Shown: positions 50,640 to 59,685, counted from the first letter of the stretch. The stretch: DNA of 64,000 bases from Rufibacter ruber (GCF_001647275.1 NZ_LRMM01000019.1:1-64000); one strand, 5' to 3'. The notes: generated by a model from the letters alone, not told the origin. Program-made: numbers and translations.

Positions 50640-53291
50640 ATGCCCTTGTCTGCGTCTCTTTTTCTTCCCTTGCATCGGCCTTGGCCGAAGGTGTTGTTGG
50701 TTTTCTGTTGCTACCTCATCGCCGCAGGCGTACAGGCGGGCACCCTCAAAGGCAAAGTCACCGATGAGAAAGGCGAGGGACTGGCGTTTGCCACGGTGTA
50801 TATTCAAGGCACCACCGACGGCTCTACCACCAACGAGCAGGGCAACTACCAGTTTACCATAGCCCCGGGCAAGCACACGGTGGTGTTCCAGTACATAGGC
50901 TACAAGACGCAGAGCAGGACGGTGGAGATTCCGGAGGGCGATGACCAGAAGCCCCTGGAGCTCAACGTGCAGCTGCAGCCAGATGTGTACAACCTGAACG
51001 AGGTTCGGGTGAGTTTGAGCGGCAAAGACCCGGCGTACGGTATCATGGAGCAGGCCATCGCCAAGCGCAACTACCACCTCAAGGAGATTCAGCAGTACAG
51101 CGCGCAGGTGTATGTGAAGGGCTTGCAGCGGCTGATTAACGTGCCCAAGCGGGTGCTGGGCGTGATTAAAGTGCCGGCGGGGCTCAAGCCAGGTATTCTG
51201 TATCTGTCTGAGTCGGTGTCTGAGCTGCATTTCCTGCAGCCCAACAAGTACCGCGAGCGCATGATTTCGTCTAAGGTGAGCGGCAACAGCCGGGCGTTCA
51301 GCTGGAACCAGGCGTCAGATTTCACGGTGAACTTCTACCAAAACCTCATCAAGGCCAACGGCGTGAACGAACGGGGTTTTATATCGCCGCTGGCGAATAA
51401 CGCGATGATGTTCTACCGCTATGAGCTCATGGGCACCAGCACCAACAACGGCCACCAGATTCACCGCATCAAAGTCACGCCGCGCCGCAAGCACGACCCG
51501 GTTTTCACCGGCTATATTTACATTGTGGAAGGCTCCTGGCGCTTGCAAAGCCTGAACCTGTTTGTGACCAAAGACCAGCAGATTGAGTTTGTAGACACCC
51601 TGCGCGTGACCCAGCAATTCACGCCCGCCCCCGGCAACGTGTGGGTGCTGCAGTCGCAGAAGTTTTTGTTTGACGTGGAGGGTTACGGGTTCAAGGGCAA
51701 CGGCTACTACACCGCCGTCTACAGTAAGTACCGCGTAAAACCGGCCTCGTTTGTGCCCCAGCCCGCTCCGGTGCCTGCGGCGGCACCCGTTGCCCCATCG
51801 GCTGCGCCGGAAAAACCAGCCGTAGTGGCGGCGGCTCCCCAGCCCAGAAAACCTACCAGAAAAGAGCGCAAGGCCTTGCAAAATTCGGCGCCCGCCGATG
51901 CCGTGCCCGACGAGGAGTTCTTCAAGAAGAAAGAGATACTGGCCATAGAGAAAAACTCTAATGAGCGGGACAGCGCCTATTGGGCCGCCATACGGCCGGT
52001 GCCGCTTACGCAGGAAGAGGTGGTAGATTACCACACCAAAGACAGCCTGCAGGTCATTAAGGAGTCAAAGCCGTACAAAGATTCGCTGGACAAGAAGAAC
52101 AATGAGTTTTCGCTCTCCAACCTGTTTCTGGGCGGCTACACCTATAGAAATTCATTTGAGCGCACCAGTTTCAGCATAGACCCCATCACCAGAATCTGGC
52201 AGTACAACACCGTGGAGGGGCTGGTGGGCAACCTGCGCATTGGCTATTCTAAACGTTTTGAGGACCGCCGCAGCTACAGCATTTCGCCCACCATTAGGTA
52301 CGGGTTCAAGAACCAGAAACTGCAGGCCAAGCTGAGCGCCGCCTACAACTATGACCTGATAAACCGCCGGTCTGTTGGGGCCGAGGGCGGGCGCTTTGTG
52401 AGCCAGTTCAATGCCGCCGAGCCCATCACGCCGTTCACCAACACCGTCAACACGTTGCTGGCTGAAGAAAATTACCAGAAGCTCTACCAGAAGGAGTACC
52501 TGCGCCTGTGGCACAACCGCGAGCTGGTCAACGGGCTGTCGGCTTCGTTTCTGGTAGACTTCTCACAGCGCAGCATGCTCTACAATACTACTGATTACAC
52601 CTGGCGCGACTATGACCGCAAGGAATTCACGCCCAATGAGCCGGTGAACGCCGAAGTGGGCGGCACCGCTTTCCCCCGACACCAGGCGTTGACGGCGGTG
52701 GTGGGCCTGTCATACCGTCCGGACCAGCAGTACATCTCACACCCAGACCGCAAAATCAACCTCGGCTCCAGGTGGCCGGTGCTGAACCTGACCTACCGCA
52801 AAGCTATCTCCGGGGTGCTGGGCAGCGATGCGGACTATGACTTTGTGAGTTTCGGGGTGAGCGACAACCTGCAGCTGGGTTTGCTGGGAACCAGCAGCTA
52901 CTCGGCCAACGTGGGCACGTTCTGGCGCAAGAAACAGCTCTACTTCATGGATTTCCGGCACTTTGAGGGCAACCGTACCATTTTGTCCGGCGACTTCAGC
53001 GGCTTTCAGCTGCTGGACTACTACCGCTACAGCACCTCTAAGACCTACGTAGAGGCGCACTACAGCCACCACTTCAACGGCTTTATCCTGAACAAGGTGC
53101 CGCTGTTGCGGAAGTTGAAATGGCAGGAAGTGGGCAGCGTGAACTACCTGCACACGGCCGCTGCCGGGCATTATCTGGAGGTGGGCGTGGGGCTGGAGCA
53201 CCTGTTCAAAGTGTTCCGGGTTGACTTCTTTACCGGTTTTCAGGAGCGGGAGAAGATTGGTTCCGGCCTCAGGGTTGGCTACGGGTTCTAA
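50640..53291 (+). CDS. DUF5686 family outer-membrane protein with carboxypeptidase-regulatory-like domain
   Basis: From ATG 50640 (MPLSASLFLPLHRPWPKVLL) the product is 883 aa. After a signal peptide comes a carboxypeptidase-regulatory-like domain (LKGKVTDEKGEGLAFATVYI, TNEQGNYQFTIAPGKHTVVF, YIGYKTQSR), then the DUF5686 region (DPAYGIMEQAIAKRNYHLKE, YSAQVYVKGLQRL) and a C-terminal barrel ending SGLRVGYGF. A Pro/Ala linker with a basic patch (about residues 385-425) interrupts the middle. It is probably a surface barrel of unknown function. Starting at 50580 would put 20 residues ahead of the signal peptide. Confidence 0.9.
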   Translation: MPLSASLFLPLHRPWPKVLLVFCCYLIAAGVQAGTLKGKVTDEKGEGLAFATVYIQGTTDGSTTNEQGNYQFTIAPGKHTVVFQYIGYKTQSRTVEIPEGDDQKPLELNVQLQPDVYNLNEVRVSLSGKDPAYGIMEQAIAKRNYHLKEIQQYSAQVYVKGLQRLINVPKRVLGVIKVPAGLKPGILYLSESVSELHFLQPNKYRERMISSKVSGNSRAFSWNQASDFTVNFYQNLIKANGVNERGFISPLANNAMMFYRYELMGTSTNNGHQIHRIKVTPRRKHDPVFTGYIYIVEGSWRLQSLNLFVTKDQQIEFVDTLRVTQQFTPAPGNVWVLQSQKFLFDVEGYGFKGNGYYTAVYSKYRVKPASFVPQPAPVPAAAPVAPSAAPEKPAVVAAAPQPRKPTRKERKALQNSAPADAVPDEEFFKKKEILAIEKNSNERDSAYWAAIRPVPLTQEEVVDYHTKDSLQVIKESKPYKDSLDKKNNEFSLSNLFLGGYTYRNSFERTSFSIDPITRIWQYNTVEGLVGNLRIGYSKRFEDRRSYSISPTIRYGFKNQKLQAKLSAAYNYDLINRRSVGAEGGRFVSQFNAAEPITPFTNTVNTLLAEENYQKLYQKEYLRLWHNRELVNGLSASFLVDFSQRSMLYNTTDYTWRDYDRKEFTPNEPVNAEVGGTAFPRHQALTAVVGLSYRPDQQYISHPDRKINLGSRWPVLNLTYRKAISGVLGSDADYDFVSFGVSDNLQLGLLGTSSYSANVGTFWRKKQLYFMDFRHFEGNRTILSGDFSGFQLLDYYRYSTSKTYVEAHYSHHFNGFILNKVPLLRKLKWQEVGSVNYLHTAAAGHYLEVGVGLEHLFKVFRVDFFTGFQEREKIGSGLRVGYGF

Positions 53292-53325
53292 CCAGTTTTC
53301 CGGCACCGCCGAAGAATAAGTAAAG

Positions 53326-53371
53326 AAGCCGTTTTTGGCCTGTTTTTCTGAAAACAGGCCAAAAACGGCTT
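53326..53371. repeat. Dispersed 40-bp palindrome, copy 27 (21-bp perfect stem)
   Basis: AAGCCGTTTTTGGCCTGTTT(T), loop TCTG, perfect complement, then TTTC. It is the best-preserved copy and is 35 bp past the DUF5686 stop, where it would also work as a terminator. Confidence 0.98.
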
Positions 53372-53761
53372 TTCTTTCCTGCCAATTTCTGGTGTACAAG
53401 CGTTTTTTCAGGTTATAATCTTGCTATGGACCAGACGTTGCTTCAGTACAATGCGGGCACTCCCTCTCTGTAGCGGGATGTGTACACCAGCAGATAGCAC
53501 GTATTCCAGATGACTCCCCGTTAAGGTCTCCGCTGTTCGGGAGTTGTAATCCGCGCTACAGGAGCCAAGAGAGAAGAGGGCCGGGGATTTCAAATTCCCT
53601 CAGTACCTGCTTCCGGATTGCAAATCCGGAAGAGCGGCCTATTTTCTAGTAGAACTTAACGGGCCTGCCTCCTTGGGGAAGAGAGCCAGGTTTAACGCAG
53701 GTGCCGCCGCCTCGCTGCCAGCATGAGTGTGTCAACTCATCATTTAGAAGCAGCCTTCTTT
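53372..53761. other. Repeat-containing intergenic region between convergent genes
   Basis: About 390 bp with the 55-bp repeat (copy B) at 53581-53635 and a GGGAGTTGTAATCCGCGC-like remnant near 53540. No coding frame with protein-like features was seen. Confidence 0.5.
53581..53635 (-). repeat. 55-bp dispersed repeat, copy B
   Basis: Read on the minus strand it begins GCTCTTCCGGATTTGCAATC and matches 22939-22993 at 50 of 55 positions. Confidence 0.85.
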
Positions 53762-53801
53762 CCGTTTTCGGCCTACTTTTTGAAAAACAGGCCAGAAACG
53801 C
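53762..53801. repeat. Dispersed palindrome, copy 28 (abuts stop codon)
   Basis: CCGTTTTCGGCCTACTTTTT against AAAAACAGGCCAGAAACG. Its last base is the final base of the GDPD stop codon (53803-53801, minus strand). Confidence 0.9.
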
Positions 53802-54675
53802 TAACGGCGTTCTACCAGTTCCGGGTGGTTGGTCATTACGCCATCGGCACCCATGTCATAGAGTTCTCTTATGTTTTGGGGTTTGTCTTCGGTCCAGATA
53901 AAGGTCTTGAAGCCTTGGTTGTGGAGTGACCGGATAAAGGATTTGGAGGCGAAGTAGCGGTGCACGTTGATAGAGGCGGCTTTGGAATACCTGTCAAACC
54001 CGCCAAACTTCAATTCATGGTCAATGTAGACGGGCAGAAAGGGGATTTTGCCTACTATAAGCTTGTGGGTGGGGATCACAAAGTCGGCGGCCCAGATGCG
54101 CTCCAAAATGGGGTCATGAAAGGATTGGAGCACCGTCCAATCATCGGCGCGGTGTTCCCTGATGAGCCGGAGGGTATTGTCTTCCAACCCCTGGTAGTAG
54201 TCGTCTTCGCCTTTCTTAAGCTCAATGAGCAGCTTTTTCTTGCCTTTTACCAGCTTGAGCACCTGCGCCAGGGTGGGGATACGCTCTCCAGTGAAGGAAG
54301 AATCATGTTTGCTGCCTGCGTCAAGTTCTTTCAGCTGTGCCAGCGTGAGATTGGCAACAGCGCCAGTGCCGTTGGTGGTGCGGTCAACGGTGGCGTCATG
54401 AATAACCACTACCTGGCCGTCTTTGCTCTGGTGCACGTCTACCTCAATAAAATCTGCTTCAGTGTCCAGCGCTTTTCTGATGGCCGCCAGCGTGTTTTCT
54501 GGGGCAAGGCCAGAGCGCCGCGGTGGGCAATGACCGCCACCTTGCGCGCCTGCTTCTTGGGGAGAGTCACCTTTTCTGATGTGTCTGGGGCACCACAGGC
54601 GCTTAAGGCCACTATTAGAAAAGACAGAACCGTCTGTGCCAGGCTGCCTGAAATCCAACTGAATCTTTCGCTCAT
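53801..54675 (-). pseudogene. Glycerophosphodiester phosphodiesterase lipoprotein, frameshifted
   Basis: The true N-terminus is in one frame (54675-54439): MSERFSWISGSLAQTVLSFL, lipobox LSAC, then VAVIAHRGAL. Near 54514 the frame changes; one added base gives AHRGASGLAPENTLAAIRKA, continuing in the other frame to the end (ADFIEVDVHQSKDGQVVVIH, RIPTLAQVLKLVKGKKKLLI, FKTFIWTEDKP, GADGVMTNHPELV). These are the GDPD metal-binding and catalytic blocks (HR, E-N-T, E-x-D, H-D). It would hydrolyse glycerophosphodiesters in the periplasm. The rest of the gene is intact, so a one-base sequence error is plausible. Confidence 0.85.
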
Positions 54676-54760
54676 AACTTTGCGGGCCTACTTGTGGCAC
54701 CGGCCATGAAAGATAGCATAGTTTTGGCTTCTGCCCAACGTCTGGAAGACTCTCTGTGAA

Positions 54761-55225
54761 TTAAAGAATGTTTACCTGCCTTGTGATGCTCTCTTCCAGG
54801 GAGATAAAGGTCTCTGTACGCTCCACTCCCTCTACCGCCTGGATTTTCTCATTGAGTACTTCCCGCAGGTGAAGGGTGTCACGGCAGATGATTTTGGCAA
54901 ACATGCTCCACTGTCCGGTGGTGTAGTGCATCTCCACAATCTCCGGTACCTGGCGCATGGCGGTCACCGCCGTTTGGTATGCAGACCCTTTCTCCAGGAA
55001 AATACCTATGAAGGCGCAGATGTCATACCCTACCGCGTTGGGGTTGATGAAGAGGTGCGAGCCTTTAATGACACCAAGGTCCTCCAGCTTCTTCATGCGC
55101 ACGTGTACGGTACCGCCAGAAACCTGAAGTTCTTTGGCAATGTCTGTGTACGCTCTGGTGGCATCCAGCATCAGCATGGATAGGATTCTTCTATCTAAAA
55201 TATCAATTTCGGAATTTTGAGCCAT
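54761..55225 (-). CDS. Lrp/AsnC family transcriptional regulator
   Basis: The 154-aa product has the AsnC helix-turn-helix (IDILDRRILSMLMLDATRAY, DIAKELQVSGGTVHVRMKKL) and the RAM ligand domain (YDICAFIGIFLEKGSAYQTA, IVEMHYTTGQWSMFAKIICR). Lrp-type proteins respond to amino acids. It is divergent from the serine pathway gene (55883) across a 650-bp spacer, and could regulate it; this is inference. The upstream TTCAACAATAA...TTATTGAA pair (about 55246-55281) could be its operator. Confidence 0.92.
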   Translation of the reverse strand: MAQNSEIDILDRRILSMLMLDATRAYTDIAKELQVSGGTVHVRMKKLEDLGVIKGSHLFINPNAVGYDICAFIGIFLEKGSAYQTAVTAMRQVPEIVEMHYTTGQWSMFAKIICRDTLHLREVLNEKIQAVEGVERTETFISLEESITRQVNIL

Positions 55226-55882
55226 TCTAAAGGTCTTTTTTTAACAATTCAACAATAAAAATCAACGGTTCTTATTGAACTGCTAAGGTATAAAAAAAAT
55301 CATTGTGAAATTATTAAAATTTAAAACTTTTTATTGGTTTAGTTGCAACAATATACAACAAATATTAACACATTTGCAAAAAAAAGTAAATCGGGTAAAA
55401 GCTTGTCAGGAAAGTTCCAGAAAATTGCCTCTTTTGCGCTCTTTTCCGCCTTGAAAATGAAGCCTTGGCAGGGCGAAAGCAAAACTAACCTTTGTTTTCT
55501 CTACGTTCTCTACCAGGGTACAGGTTTTCTTAAGCTCCCCCTGCTGAACGTATGTGTAATTTGAGGTAACAGCAAGAGTAAAAAGAGGGCTGTCTCAGCA
55601 ACCATTGTTCAAGTGAGGAAGGGGAACGCTGGGGCTGTGCTTAGGTGAAACAGGTTTCGCTCCCCCGGCTTCCGCAGTTCTTGCTCAACGGGGAGCGAGG
55701 CGGCTGTTCCTGAGGGCTTTTAGAAATTTATAAGTGTTTTGGAGCAGTTTTACCAAAAACAAGCCAAAAACGCTTTTTATTTAACAATTCAGTGCCCGAT
55801 ATTGGGGCCTTATTTCGTTTTCCTCCTGAGAGGAGGGCTGTAGGGGCTTTTCTCCTGTAGCCAATGCCAAAAAAACATTCCA
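55226..55882. other. AT-rich divergent spacer between the Lrp-type gene and the serine gene
   Basis: The first 180 bp are AT-rich and likely contain the lrp promoter and a possible Lrp site. A TTCGCTCCCC...GGGGAGCGAGG inverted pair lies at about 55666-55700 and palindrome copy 29 at 55733-55774. A frame at 55343-55564 has no recognisable features and is not called. Confidence 0.5.
55733..55774. repeat. Dispersed palindrome, copy 29
   Basis: AGTGTTTTGGAGCAGTTTT against AAAAACAAGCCAAAAACGCT, with mismatches. It lies 109 bp before the serine gene start. Confidence 0.85.
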
Positions 55883-57774
55883 ATGAGTACGCACAAGCAT
55901 TTCATCATTGACTTTGACAGCACCTTCACCAAGGTAGAAGCCCTTGACGAACTCTGTAATATCTGCATTCCAGACCCGGAGCAGCGCCAAAAGACCCTGG
56001 CCGAGATCCAGCGCATCACTGATCTGGGCATGGAGGGTGAGCTGCCGCTGGTAGATTCACTGGAGCAGCGGCTGGCCCTGCTGCACGCCAACCAGACCCA
56101 TATTCACTCGTTGATCAGCCACCTGAAAGGCCAGATCTCTGAGTCCTTCAAACTGAACAAAGCCTTCTTTGAGACCTTCAAAGACGATATTTACATCATC
56201 TCCAACGGGTTTAAGGAATTCATTGTGCCCATTGTGGCCGAGCTGGGCGTGAAGCCCGAGAATGTGTTTGCCAACTCCTTTGTATTTGATGAGGCGGGCA
56301 ACATCACGGGGTTTGACCGCAACAACGTGCTCACCCAGAACAAAGGCAAAGCCAAGCAGATCAAAAGCCTGAACCTGCCGGGTGAAGTCTACGTGATTGG
56401 CGACGGCTACACTGACTGGGAAATAAAGGAAGCCGGCATTGCTGATAAATTCTACGCCTTCACTGAGAATGTAAGCCGTGACAGTGTGGTAGGCAAAGCA
56501 GACCACGTCACGCCAAGTCTGGACGAGTTCCTGTACGTGAACAAACTGCCCAGTGCCCTGTCTTACCCCAAGAACCGTATCAAGGTGCTGGTGCTGGAGG
56601 GCATACATGAGCAGGCCATTACAATGTTCAGGCAGGAAGGCTACAATGTAGAAGTGATGGCCGGTGCCCTGGAGGAAGACGAACTGTGCGCCCAACTGCA
56701 TGACGTCTCTATTCTCTGCATCAGGTCTAAGACGCAGCTCACGGCCAAAGCCATTGCCGCTGCCCCAAGGCTGTTAGCCGTGGGCGCCTTCTGCATAGGT
56801 ACCAACCAGATTGACTTGCCCGCCTGTACTGAGCGCGGCATCATTGTGTTCAACGCACCCTACAGCAACACCCGCAGCGTGGTAGAGATGGCCATTGGCG
56901 AGATCATTCTGCTGAGCCGCGGCATTGTGGAGAAGAGCAACCGCATGCACCAGGGCGAGTGGGACAAATCAGCTAAGGGTTCTAACGAAATACGAGGCAA
57001 GAAACTAGGCATCATTGGCTACGGCAACATAGGCTCCCAACTCTCTGTGCTCGCTGAAGGGCTGGGCATGGAGGTCTACTTCTATGACGTGGTAGACAAG
57101 CTGGCGCTAGGCAACGCCAAAGTCTGCGCTACGCTGGATGAACTTCTGGGCCTTGCTGATATTGTGACCCTGCACGTAGACGGCCGCCCAGACAACAAAA
57201 ACATCATGGCGCCGCCGAATTTGACAAGATGAAGCCCGGCGTGCTGTTCCTGAACCTGGCCCGCGGCCACGTGGTAGACATTGACGCCCTGGCGGCCAAC
57301 ATCAAGAGTGGCAAGATCAGGGGCTGCGCCGTAGACGTGTTCCCGTATGAGCCCAAGAACAACCAGGAGCAATTTGAGTCTGCGTTGAGAGGCTTGCCCA
57401 ACACGCTGCTGAGCCCGCACATTGGCGGTAGCACCGAGGAGGCGCAGGAGAACATAGCGCAGTATGTGCCGTCTAAGATGATTGACTACATCAACACCGG
57501 CGGCTCTTACAACAGCGTGAACTTCCCTAACCTGCAGTTGCCGGCGCTGCGCAACGCGCACCGCCTCATTCACATTCACCGCAATGTACCGGGCATCCTG
57601 GCCAAGATCAACAACGTGTTGGCTGAGAACAACATCAACATCCTGGGCCAGTACCTGAAAACCAATGAGACCATTGGGTACGTGATCACAGACGTTGACA
57701 CCAGCTACAACCGCTCCGTGACCAAAGAGCTGAAGCAGATTGCAGACACCATCAGGTCCCGCGCGCTGTACTAA
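55883..57774 (+). pseudogene. serA: Fused phosphoserine phosphatase-phosphoglycerate dehydrogenase (SerB-SerA), frameshifted
   Basis: Residues 1-225 form a HAD phosphatase (D10-F-D12-S-T14 motif, YIISNGFKEF, KAKQIKSL, VIGDGYTDWEIKEAG). Then follows D-3-phosphoglycerate dehydrogenase: IKVLVLEGIHEQAITMFRQE, GAFCIGTNQIDLPACTERGI, NAPYSNTRSVVEMAIGEII, KKLGIIGYGNIGSQLSVLAE. The frame stops at 57232 after DGRPDNKNIMAPPNLTR; adding one base near 57209 gives NIMGAAEFDKMKPGVLFLNL, leading into the second frame (57229-57774) with LARGHVVDIDALA, SPHIGGSTEEAQENIAQYVP and a C-terminal ACT domain (HRNVPGILAKINNVLAENNI). The ~630-aa enzyme would do the first and last steps of serine synthesis. As serC follows, the gene is probably functional and the break a sequence error. 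Confidence 0.9.
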
Positions 57775-57782
57775 GAATTCTC

Positions 57783-57879
57783 TGCCATCACTGAAAGGGA
57801 TCTGGTGGGCGAACGGTAAAGGCTTTACTTCATTGGTTTTCCTAGGCTGCTCACAAGATCTTTCCAAGAGGGCAGAAAT
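57783..57879 (+). repeat. ~95-bp dispersed repeat, copy B
   Basis: Begins TGCCATCACTGAAAGGGATC and ends CTTTCCAAGAGGGCAGAAAT, parallel to 50198-50290. It starts 8 bp after the serA stop. Confidence 0.65.
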
Positions 57880-57893
57880 ATTGAAGATTATTC

Positions 57894-57940
57894 AAGCTGT
57901 TTTTCGCTGTTTTTATGAAAAAACAGCCCGAAAACAGCTT
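57894..57940. repeat. Dispersed 40-bp palindrome, copy 30
   Basis: AAGCTGTTTTTCGCTGTTTT against AAAACAGCCCGAAAACAGCTT; left arm lacks two G. It lies between serA and serC, 49 bp before the serC start. Confidence 0.93.
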
Positions 57941-57989
57941 CTTACATTCCCTTAATCACTCCTTCACCCAATCACTCATTAATTAAAGA

Positions 57990-59066
57990 ATGGCACCTGT
58001 TTACTTTACTCCCGGTCCGGCGCAGTTGTACCCCACGGTGGCGCAGCATTTACAGAATGGTTTAGACAAACAGGTGTTCTCCCTGTCGCACCGGAGTCAG
58101 GCGTTTAAGGATCTGTACAGAAAGGCAGATAAAGGGCTGCGCGCTTTGTTCAACCTGCCCCAGGGCTATGCCATCTACTTCACCGGTTCAGCCACTGAGA
58201 TCTGGGAACGGAGCCTGCAAAACCTGACCGCCCAATCTTCCTTCCATCTGGTGAACGGCTCCTTCTCTAAAAAATACCTGAGCCACGCGCAATGGCTGGG
58301 CCGCCAGGCCCAAGCGGTGCAAGTGCCGTTTGGCGAAGGGTTTGACATTGACGCCCTGGCGGTACCGCAGGAGGCAGAGCTGCTGGCCATCACCCAGAAT
58401 GAAACCAGCTCGGGCGTGTGCATGCCGGTGCAGGACATTCACGCCCTGCGTACCTATTTCCCGGAGCCATTACTGAGCGTTGACATGGTGTCTGGCGCGC
58501 CCTACGCGGCACTGGACTTTTCAAAAGTAGACATGGCGTTTTTCTCAGTGCAGAAAGGCTTTGGGTTGCCGGCCGGGCTGGGTGTGTGGCTGGTGAACGA
58601 ACGCTGCCGCGAGAAAGCCGCCCAACTGGAGGGGCAGCAGTATACCGGCGGGCACTACAGCATTGCTTCTTTGCAAGAGCAGTACACGCAGTTCCAGACG
58701 CCGTGCACTCCCAATGTGCTGGGAATTTACTTACTGGCCCACGTGGTGGAAGACCTGCTGGCCAAGAGCATTGCGGTGATCAGGCAGGAAACAGAGGCCA
58801 AGGCGTTAAAGCTCTATTCGTTTCTGGAGGAGAGTGCCCTGTTCTCGCCGTTTGTGCAGAAGCCGCAACACAGGTCACCCACGGTAGTGGTAGCCAATGT
58901 AGAAGGCAGGCCTGCGGCCGAAGTCATCACTGCCTTGAAAACGCAGGGCTTGGTGGTAGGGTCTGGGTACGGGGCGTTCAAAGACCGGCAGATCAGGATT
59001 GCCAATTTCCCGGCAGTGTCTGAGGCAGACGTTGACCAGTTGCTGATCGCGCTGAAAAAACTGTAA
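57990..59066 (+). CDS. serC: Phosphoserine aminotransferase, class V
   Basis: The 358-aa PLP enzyme starts MAPVYFTPGPAQLYPTVAQH, has FTGSATEIWERSLQNL (PLP phosphate loop), ITQNETSSGVCMPVQDI, SVDMVSGAPYAALDFSKVD and the PLP lysine in FFSVQKGFGLPAGLGVWL, and ends with RIANFPAVSEADVDQLLIAL. It converts 3-phosphohydroxypyruvate to phosphoserine. With the SerB-SerA fusion just upstream in the same direction, this completes the serine pathway. Confidence 0.9.
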   Translation: MAPVYFTPGPAQLYPTVAQHLQNGLDKQVFSLSHRSQAFKDLYRKADKGLRALFNLPQGYAIYFTGSATEIWERSLQNLTAQSSFHLVNGSFSKKYLSHAQWLGRQAQAVQVPFGEGFDIDALAVPQEAELLAITQNETSSGVCMPVQDIHALRTYFPEPLLSVDMVSGAPYAALDFSKVDMAFFSVQKGFGLPAGLGVWLVNERCREKAAQLEGQQYTGGHYSIASLQEQYTQFQTPCTPNVLGIYLLAHVVEDLLAKSIAVIRQETEAKALKLYSFLEESALFSPFVQKPQHRSPTVVVANVEGRPAAEVITALKTQGLVVGSGYGAFKDRQIRIANFPAVSEADVDQLLIALKKL

Positions 59067-59204
59067 TTCCTGCAGTCTTATATAGCTATGTTTTTATGTT
59101 AAGTTTTTGATAATTAGAAAGTTGTTGATGTAATTGTGTGATCATAGTTGTAAAGGGAGCGTATACAAGAGCTGTAATCTGTTCATTTAACCTCTGGTAC
59201 AACT

Positions 59205-59405
59205 ATGAAAAAAACATTACTCAGCGTATTGATGGCAGCCTTTGCTTTTTCTTTTGCCCCAGACGCTATGGCGCGGGAGACAACTGCTTCAGTTGAAAAG
59301 GTAGGCTCAATCTTTGGGAAGAAGAACAAGAAACCCAAGGCGAAGAAGTCAAAGTCCGGCAAAAATATGAAGCTGCGCAAGGGCAAGAGCGTAAAGAGAT
59401 ATTAG
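59205..59405 (+). CDS. Small secreted Lys-rich protein
   Basis: The 66-aa product has a signal peptide (MKKTLLSVLMAAFAFSFAPD, AMA cleavage site near residue 23) and a mature part ending in a strongly basic tail (FGKKNKKPKAKKSKSGKNMK, LRKGKSVKRY). It resembles no family I know. A net charge above +15 on about 43 residues suggests binding to anionic surface polymers or nucleic acid. A clear terminator lies 226 bp downstream. Confidence 0.7.
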   Translation: MKKTLLSVLMAAFAFSFAPDAMARETTASVEKVGSIFGKKNKKPKAKKSKSGKNMKLRKGKSVKRY

Positions 59406-59555
59406 AGCCTTTGCCAGTCAGTCTTCTGTGCTGCAGAACTCTATGAAGAGCTCACGTGTCATACCACCCGTATGCGGCTCAGAAACACCGTGGCAGAACC
59501 TTGCTCAGGCTGTTTTCGCAGATGGGCCCAACATTAAACATGCTCTTGAACAGTT

Positions 59556-59597
59556 CCTGTTTTCGGCCTGTTTTTACAAAACCAGCCCAGAAACGGG
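59556..59597. repeat. Dispersed 40-bp palindrome, copy 31
   Basis: CCTGTTTTCGGCCTGTTTTT against AAAACCAGCCCAGAAACGGG, with mismatches. Confidence 0.9.
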
Positions 59598-59630
59598 TGG
59601 TGCATTTTCCAAACCTCCTATTGTACATGC

Positions 59631-59665
59631 AGAAGCCTTCTGATCTCAGAAGGCTTCTTGTTTTT
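59631..59665 (+). terminator. Rho-independent terminator
   Basis: AGAAGCCTTCTGA pairs perfectly with TCAGAAGGCTTCT, followed by TGTTTTT on the plus strand. It ends the small Lys-rich protein transcript, convergent with lutB. Confidence 0.8.
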
Positions 59666-59685
59666 ATAAGGTCCAGAAGTGGGGC

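Noticed and set aside
55343-55564. 73-aa frame in the lrp-serA spacer
   Set aside because: TTG start, no homology recognised, and it lies in the regulatory region.
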